Shown piece by piece: positions 58,733 through 64,000 of a stretch of DNA of 64,000 nucleotides. A model generated the notes under the pieces. It was given only the letters and a program-made list of their open reading frames with translations, searched no databases and was not told the DNA's origin. Every line of letters begins with the position of its first letter. Position 1 is the stretch's first letter. The DNA comes from Paenibacillus ihumii (GTDB taxonomy: Bacteria > Bacillota > Bacilli > Paenibacillales > Paenibacillaceae). The translations under genes and the position numbers were made by a program. Location of the stretch: assembly GCF_001403875.1 (NCBI RefSeq), contig NZ_LN884299.1, forward strand, positions 1,736,117 to 1,800,116, in the 5' to 3' direction.

Positions 58733-59758
58733 TTGGGAGCAGAAGCGCAGCAGCATCCGCTATCGGACGAAAGAACGGGGATTGAAGCGTATGGTGGGAG
58801 TGAGCAGCGGCAGATCGTGCTGAAGGTTGAGCATCTGAGAAAGAAGATCGGACGCAAGTGGATTGTCCAGGATGTTACGTTTGAAGTGCGTGAAGGCGAG
58901 GTCTTCGGTTTCCTCGGCCCGAATGGGGCGGGCAAGACGACGACGATCCGGATGCTTGTCGATCTAATCCGGCCGACCGAGGGCAAGGTGATGATTTGCG
59001 GGTACGACGTAAGAAAGCAGCCGGAACAGGCCCTCGCTTATGTCGGCTCGATCGTTGAGAATCCGGAGGTATATCCATATTTGACCGGGTGGGAGAATTT
59101 GCAGCATTTCGGCAGAATGCTGCCTGGAGTCGATGAGCGGCGGATTGCCGAGGTGGTAGAGATCGTAGGTCTCGATCAGCGCATCCATGATAAGGTCAAG
59201 ACTTATTCCCTGGGCATGCGTCAGCGGCTTGGCATTGCGCAGGCGCTGCTTGGCCGCCCCAGACTGTTAATTCTGGACGAGCCGACGAACGGGCTTGACC
59301 CGAAGGGAATCAAGGAGCTGCGGATATTTATTCGCCGGCTGGCCGAGGAAGGCTTAGCCGTATTTGTGTCCAGCCACTTGCTCAGCGAAATTCAATTAAT
59401 GTGCGACCGCGTTGCCATCATCAGCCGTGGACGTGTACTTGCGGTAGGATCGGTGGAGGAGCTGATCTCAGAGAACTCAAATTATATCATTTGGGAGCTG
59501 ACCCCCCGCGAGCGCGGGGTAGAGCTGCTGAAGGCCGAGGGAATCGCAGTAATTCCTGATCCTGACCAAGTGCTTGACGACACGATCCTGGCGGGGATGA
59601 GCGAGCAGGCCGTCGTTGCGCAAATGCTGCCTGATGATGTGCAGGCCGTGCTGGCTCGTCTGGTGGCGGAAGGAATCCAGGTGCATGCCGTGCAAAAAAT
59701 CAATCCTACACTGGAGCAGCTATTCCTGGAATTGACGGAAGGTGAGAGCATTGAATAG
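58733..59758 (+). CDS. ABC transporter ATP-binding protein
   Basis: A 341-residue ATPase of the BcrA/drug-export type. Walker A is FLGPNGAGKTTTIRML, the signature YSLGMRQRLGIAQALL, Walker B LLILDEPTNGLDPKG, and the H-loop VSSHLLSE. A 30-residue N-terminal extension precedes the domain, and about 90 residues follow it. TTG 58733 fits AAGGAG at 58718-58723; a GTG at 58724 would abut that site. Its end overlaps the permease gene, and together they form an exporter. The substrate is unknown. Confidence 0.92.
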   Translation: MGAEAQQHPLSDERTGIEAYGGSEQRQIVLKVEHLRKKIGRKWIVQDVTFEVREGEVFGFLGPNGAGKTTTIRMLVDLIRPTEGKVMICGYDVRKQPEQALAYVGSIVENPEVYPYLTGWENLQHFGRMLPGVDERRIAEVVEIVGLDQRIHDKVKTYSLGMRQRLGIAQALLGRPRLLILDEPTNGLDPKGIKELRIFIRRLAEEGLAVFVSSHLLSEIQLMCDRVAIISRGRVLAVGSVEELISENSNYIIWELTPRERGVELLKAEGIAVIPDPDQVLDDTILAGMSEQAVVAQMLPDDVQAVLARLVAEGIQVHAVQKINPTLEQLFLELTEGESIE

Positions 59759-60740
59759 TATGATGGCATTGGTGAAAAACGAAACGATCAAGATGATCAA
59801 GAAAAAACGATTCTATGTCATCCTGCTGGTGCTGCTCGTACTTGTCCCGATATTCTCCTATGCGCAGTTGCGGGCGGCGGAGGATAAACGCAGCAAGTTC
59901 GGCACGGACTGGCGCCGGGAAGTACAGCAGGCGATTACTGACAATCAGAATTCACTGGGCAGCGACCGCGTCCCGGAGGAGTGGAAGAAATACCGGCAGA
60001 TTTTTATCCAGCAGATGAAATATTATTTGGAGCACGACGTCAATCCCCGGCAGCCTGGGGCCGTTGCCTTCACGAAGGAGTTTCTGGACAACGCGGCAAC
60101 GTTATTCATTCCGCTGCTTATCATGGGGATCGGCTCGGACATCGTCTCTTCGGAACGCACGAGCGGGACGATAAAAATGCTGCTGACCCGGCCGATAAGG
60201 CGTTGGAAGATCCTGCTCAGCAAGCTGATTACCTTGCTCATGTTCGTGTCGCTCATCGTGGTGGCTACGTTCATTATATGTTATTTAATATCGGGTCTGT
60301 TTTTTGGCTATAAGGGATTTAATTTGCCGGTGTTCACGGGATTTAAGCTTCAGGGCGCAGATGTCGATATATCAGGAGTACACGCTGTACCTCAGTGGAA
60401 GTATATATTGATGCAGATGGGGCTGATCTGGTTCGTCAGCTCGGTCGTGGCCATGCTCGCCTTTATGGTGTCCGTGCTTGTGAGGAGCACGGCGGCTAGC
60501 ATCGTGATTATGATGGCAGCTTTGATTGCAGGCAACATTCTGACGAATTTGGCATCGGCGTGGACGAGCGCAAAATATTTGTTCATGGTCAATCTGGGGC
60601 TGACGCAGTATTTGGCGGGAACGCCCGCTCCGATTGAGGGAATGACTCTCGGCTTCTCGCTTGCCGTGCTTGCGGTTTGGGCGCTTGGTTCGCTCATCGT
60701 TTCATTCCTTGTCTTTACGAAACAGGACATATTGAATTAA
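59751..60740 (+). CDS. ABC-2 type permease
   Basis: A 329-residue membrane subunit for the preceding ATPase. One N-terminal membrane helix (FYVILLVLLVLVPIFSYAQL), an extracytoplasmic domain of about 90 residues, then five membrane segments including SERTSGTIKMLLTRPIRRWK, the coupling region typical of ABC-2 permeases. The start is probably TTG 59751 behind GGAAGGTGAG, overlapping the ATPase stop; GTG 59742 is the alternative. Confidence 0.88.
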   Translation: MNSMMALVKNETIKMIKKKRFYVILLVLLVLVPIFSYAQLRAAEDKRSKFGTDWRREVQQAITDNQNSLGSDRVPEEWKKYRQIFIQQMKYYLEHDVNPRQPGAVAFTKEFLDNAATLFIPLLIMGIGSDIVSSERTSGTIKMLLTRPIRRWKILLSKLITLLMFVSLIVVATFIICYLISGLFFGYKGFNLPVFTGFKLQGADVDISGVHAVPQWKYILMQMGLIWFVSSVVAMLAFMVSVLVRSTAASIVIMMAALIAGNILTNLASAWTSAKYLFMVNLGLTQYLAGTPAPIEGMTLGFSLAVLAVWALGSLIVSFLVFTKQDILN

Positions 60741-60820
60741 AATGTACAAGGTAACCAAAACATCTGTTTGCATTTGTTAGTAAAATGTCTACATAAAGAA
60801 GCATAAAAGGGGGAGCATGA

Positions 60821-62806
60821 ATGGCCGATCAAATCGATTTGTTCGAATCCGCTGTTCAGCCGACAGCCGGCTCGGCGAATTCTGGATACGACGCTGACGA
60901 CATTCAAGTGCTCGAAGGGCTTGTCGCGGTACGCAAACGTCCAGGGATGTATATCGGCAGTACGAGCTCGTCGGGACTTCATCATTTGGTATGGGAGATC
61001 GTGGACAACGCCGTTGACGAGCATTTGGCGAAGTTCTGTTCTAAAATCGATATTTCATTGAACAAGGACGGATCGGTAACTGTATTCGATAACGGGCGGG
61101 GCATCCCTACGAGCATTCACAAGACCGGAATTCCGACGCCGCAGGTCGTCTTCACCATTCTGCACGCCGGCGGCAAATTCGGCGGGTCGGGCTACAAGAA
61201 ATCGGGCGGATTGCACGGCGTTGGGGCTTCGGTAACGAATGCGCTGTCCGAGTGGCTGGTGGTTGAAATTTATCGGGAAGGCAAAATCCACCGCCAGCGC
61301 TTTGAGTACTGGGTTGATGAGAAGGGGATAGAGCATGTCGGGGAGCCGGTTACCGGCCTGGAAGTCATCGGCAACACAAACCGGACTGGAACGAAGGTAA
61401 CGTTCAAGCCGGATATTCGCGTGTTTCCGAGCGGGATCGGGCTGAACTACGATACGCTGGCCGAGCGTTTGCAGGAAATTGCCTTTCTGAACTCCGGGCT
61501 CAAGGTTACGCTGAAGGACGAGCGCTCCGATCGGGCGGACGAATTTTACTATGAGGGTGGAGCGAGCCAGTTCGTCCAATTTCTGAACGAAGGCAAGGAA
61601 GTGCTTCACGACGTGATTCACTTCTATGCGGAGAAAGAGGATGTCGAGGTTGAGGTTGCTCTACAGTATAACGCAGGCTATACCGAGACGCTGGCCTCGT
61701 TTGTCAACTCGATTCCTACCCGCGGGGGAGGGACGCATGAAACGGGATTCAAGACGGCCTATACGCGGGTGATGAACGATTATGCCCGCAAGAATGGCCT
61801 GCTGAAGGAGAAGGATAAGAATCTGGAAGGAGCGGATTTGCGCGAAGGGATGATGGCGGTCATCAGCGTCAAGATGGCAGAGGTCGAGTTCGTCGGGCAG
61901 ACGAAGGATCAGCTTGGCAGCGCTTCGGCTAGAAGCACGGTAGATGCCGTTGTGTCGGAGAATATGGCGCTATTCCTTGAAGAGAATCCTCAAGTGGCCC
62001 AGCTGCTCATCAAGAAGGCGGTGCAAGCCTCCAAAGCCCGCGAGGCGGCCCGCAAAGCAAGGGACGAAATGCGCACAGGGAAAAAGCGCAGCGAGAGCTC
62101 CAACCTTGGCGGCAAGCTGACTCCGGCGCAGTCGAAGGATTTCACCCGCAACGAGCTGTTCATCGTAGAGGGCGACTCAGCGGGCGGCTCCGCCAAGCAG
62201 GGCCGGGATTCGAAGACCCAGGCGATTCTGCCGCTCAAGGGGAAGCCGATGAACCCGGAGAAGGCGAAGCTCGCCGACATCTTGAAGAACGACGAGTATC
62301 GCTACATCATCTCGGCGATCGGCGCCGGCATCGGCACGGAATTTGCGCTGGAGGACAGCAATTATTCCAAGATCATTATTATGACGGATGCGGACACGGA
62401 CGGCGCGCACATTCAGGTGCTGCTGCTCACCTTCTTCTACCGCTATATGAAGCCGCTGATCGATGCGGGACGGGTGTATATCGCCCAGCCTCCGCTCTAT
62501 AAAATCACGCGAAAATCCGGGAAGCTGGAAACAGTGAGATATGCCTGGAACGAAGAACAGCTGCAAAATTACTTGAAGGAATTCGGCAAAAACTTTGAAT
62601 TGCAGCGGTATAAAGGACTTGGAGAGATGAACCCTGACCAGCTGTGGGAAACGACGATGAACCCGGAGACGCGCACGCTGCTCCAGGTGCAGATCGAGGA
62701 CGCTACGAAGGCGGAGCGCCGCGTGTCCACGTTGATGGGCGATAAGGTCGATCCGCGGAAGCGCTGGATCGTGGAGAATGTAGATTTCACGGAGTATGAG
62801 GAATAG
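60821..62806 (+). CDS. parE: ParE, topoisomerase IV subunit B
   Basis: A 661-residue GHKL-ATPase subunit of a type IIA topoisomerase. ATP-site motifs are EIVDNAVDEHLAKF, DNGRGIPTSIH and SGGLHGVGASVTNALS. The Toprim domain has LFIVEGDSAGGSAKQGRDSK and MTDADTDGAHIQVLLL. KRPGMYIGSTSSSGLHHLVW starts the ATPase domain. It is taken as ParE rather than GyrB because it precedes a ParC-like gene far from any dnaA-recF context. AAGGGGGAG precedes ATG 60821. Confidence 0.93.
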   Translation: MADQIDLFESAVQPTAGSANSGYDADDIQVLEGLVAVRKRPGMYIGSTSSSGLHHLVWEIVDNAVDEHLAKFCSKIDISLNKDGSVTVFDNGRGIPTSIHKTGIPTPQVVFTILHAGGKFGGSGYKKSGGLHGVGASVTNALSEWLVVEIYREGKIHRQRFEYWVDEKGIEHVGEPVTGLEVIGNTNRTGTKVTFKPDIRVFPSGIGLNYDTLAERLQEIAFLNSGLKVTLKDERSDRADEFYYEGGASQFVQFLNEGKEVLHDVIHFYAEKEDVEVEVALQYNAGYTETLASFVNSIPTRGGGTHETGFKTAYTRVMNDYARKNGLLKEKDKNLEGADLREGMMAVISVKMAEVEFVGQTKDQLGSASARSTVDAVVSENMALFLEENPQVAQLLIKKAVQASKAREAARKARDEMRTGKKRSESSNLGGKLTPAQSKDFTRNELFIVEGDSAGGSAKQGRDSKTQAILPLKGKPMNPEKAKLADILKNDEYRYIISAIGAGIGTEFALEDSNYSKIIIMTDADTDGAHIQVLLLTFFYRYMKPLIDAGRVYIAQPPLYKITRKSGKLETVRYAWNEEQLQNYLKEFGKNFELQRYKGLGEMNPDQLWETTMNPETRTLLQVQIEDATKAERRVSTLMGDKVDPRKRWIVENVDFTEYEE

Positions 62807-62819
62807 AGGGTGACTTGAT

Positions 62820-64000
62820 TTGAGCTTATTGGAGAACTTTTTGCCGGCCTATCTGGAGGAAGTCGTTGGTGACCGGTTTGGCCGGTATTCCAAATATATC
62901 ATTCAGGATCGCGCCATTCCCGATGTGCGCGACGGCCTGAAGCCCGTTCAGAGACGGATCCTGTACGCGATGTACGATTCGGGGAACACCCCGGACAAGC
63001 CGTATCGCAAATCCGCGAAAACGGTGGGAGACGTAATGGGGAATTATCATCCGCATGGCGACTCTTCGATTTATGAAGGGATGGTGCGGATGGCCCAGCC
63101 CTGGAAGATGGGGCATGTGCTTATCGACGGCCATGGGAACTGGGGCTCCCAGGATGATGACCCGGCGGCGGCGATGCGTTATACCGAGGCCAGATTATCG
63201 CCGATCGCCATGGAACTCCTCCGCGACATCGACAAGCGGACCGTTCCGTTCAAGGATAATTTCGACAATACGGCGATGGAGCCTGTCGTGCTCCCTTCGC
63301 GGTATCCGAATCTGCTTGTCAACGGGGTAAGCGGGATCTCGGCCGGCTTTGCCACCGAAATCCCGCCTCATAATTTGCGCGAGGTCATCGATGCTTGCAT
63401 TGCGGTTATGGAGAAGCCGGGCATGAGCCTGGAGGAGATCCGCGCCTATGTGAAGGGGCCGGACTTTCCAACCAGCGGCATCATCATGGGCGAAGAAGGG
63501 ATCAAAGATGCCTACGAGACCGGCCGGGGCCGCATATATATCCGCGCGAAGACAGAAATCGAGTCACTGCGGGGCGGGAAGCAGCAGATCGTGATTACGG
63601 AAATTCCATACCAGGTCGTTAAATCCCGGCTGGTTACCGCTATGGAGAACATTCGCCTGGAAAAGAAGGTGGATGGCATTGCCGAGGTGCGTGACGAGAG
63701 CGGCCGCGAAGGGCTGCGGATCGTTGTGGAGCTGCGGAAGGATGCGGATGCCCAGGGGATTTTGGCTTATTTGCTGAAGAAAACCGATCTGCAGGTAACG
63801 TATAATTTCAATATGGTAGCGATCGTCAATAAGGCGCCTCGCCAGTTGGGCTTGAAGGCGATTCTTGAAGCTTATATCGCGCATCAGCGCGAGGTCGTGA
63901 CTTACCGGACGCAATATGAGCTGGAAAAAGCGGAGGATCGGGCCCATGTTCTCGAAGGCCTCGTTAAGGCACTGAACATTCTGGATGAGGTGATTGCCGC
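62820..64000 (+). CDS. parC: ParC, topoisomerase IV subunit A (5' part)
   Basis: The first 393 codons of a DNA-cleaving subunit; the gene runs past the window's end without a stop. It starts at TTG 62820 ([20 protein letters not shown]) behind GAGGGTGA, 13 bases after parE. The catalytic tyrosine is Y121 in [10 protein letters not shown]. The quinolone-resistance region [17 protein letters not shown] keeps the usual serine and glutamate, so no classical resistance substitution is visible. [17 protein letters not shown] is also conserved. ParC rather than GyrA is inferred from partner and position. Confidence 0.93.
   Translation, partial: MSLLENFLPAYLEEVVGDRFGRYSKYIIQDRAIPDVRDGLKPVQRRILYAMYDSGNTPDKPYRKSAKTVGDVMGNYHPHGDSSIYEGMVRMAQPWKMGHVLIDGHGNWGSQDDDPAAAMRYTEARLSPIAMELLRDIDKRTVPFKDNFDNTAMEPVVLPSRYPNLLVNGVSGISAGFATEIPPHNLREVIDACIAVMEKPGMSLEEIRAYVKGPDFPTSGIIMGEEGIKDAYETGRGRIYIRAKTEIESLRGGKQQIVITEIPYQVVKSRLVTAMENIRLEKKVDGIAEVRDESGREGLRIVVELRKDADAQGILAYLLKKTDLQVTYNFNMVAIVNKAPRQLGLKAILEAYIAHQREVVTYRTQYELEKAEDRAHVLEGLVKALNILDEVIA

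Overview
The window looks like a chromosomal segment of an endospore-forming Gram-positive bacterium of the Paenibacillaceae (Paenibacillus-like). The evidence is the bacillithiol gene bshA, DnaD, GerMN spore-germination lipoproteins, an SLH-domain surface protein, a T-box leader, TTG/GTG starts behind strong purine-rich Shine-Dalgarno sequences, and the Bacillus-type gene order bshA-cca-birA-panBCD-dinG followed further on by asnS-dnaD and nth. This is inference from gene content; no taxonomic search was run.

Layout, left to right. 1-11 kb: the end of bshA, then cca, birA, panB-panC-panD behind an unusual structured leader, a TPR protein, dinG, rex, an MTA/SAH deaminase and a YpmB-like membrane protein. 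11.7-12.4 kb: a decayed insertion-sequence-derived repeat. 12.6-14.6 kb: a small single-pass membrane protein overlapping a short FtsH-like AAA protease. 14.7-19 kb: hbd-ackA, asnS and dnaD. 19.2-21.3 kb: an ECF sigma factor (apparently starting at ATT), its anti-sigma factor and a three-repeat membrane protein. 21.4-24 kb: a dead BceB-type permease, a DedA protein and uppP.

24-32.5 kb: on the minus strand a T-box leader (candidate proline specifier CCT) precedes proB-proA-proC, and proC overlaps mtnW-mtnX-mtnB of the methionine salvage pathway. The same pathway's mtnE and mtnU lie next door, divergently transcribed. 32.6-36.6 kb: a LysR regulator, signal peptidase I and leuCD. 36.9-44.2 kb: a cell-envelope cluster with two tandem copies of an [amidase + GerMN lipoprotein] pair and a large SLH-domain protein.

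44.2-54.4 kb: nth, a small unknown protein, a double-headed dynamin (DynA/YpbR-like), a heterodimeric ABC exporter with asymmetric ATP sites, purT and a GNAT acetyltransferase. 54.4-55.4 kb: a second decayed copy of the insertion-sequence-derived repeat, still carrying a recognisable transposase C-terminus. 55.4-60.7 kb: an NlpC/P60-like protein, a 12-bp tandem repeat, a CAP-domain secreted protein, tRNA-Lys(CTT), an SGNH hydrolase and an ABC exporter pair. 60.8 kb to the end: parE and the 5' part of parC.

Most genes are housekeeping. The more unusual points are the T-box/proBAC/mtnWXB linkage, the panB leader with two similar tandem hairpins, the membrane-protein/short-FtsH pair, the ATT-initiated sigma factor, the duplicated amidase-GerMN cassette and the pair of composite IS-derived repeats. 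I see no CRISPR array, prophage, restriction system or obvious defence island.
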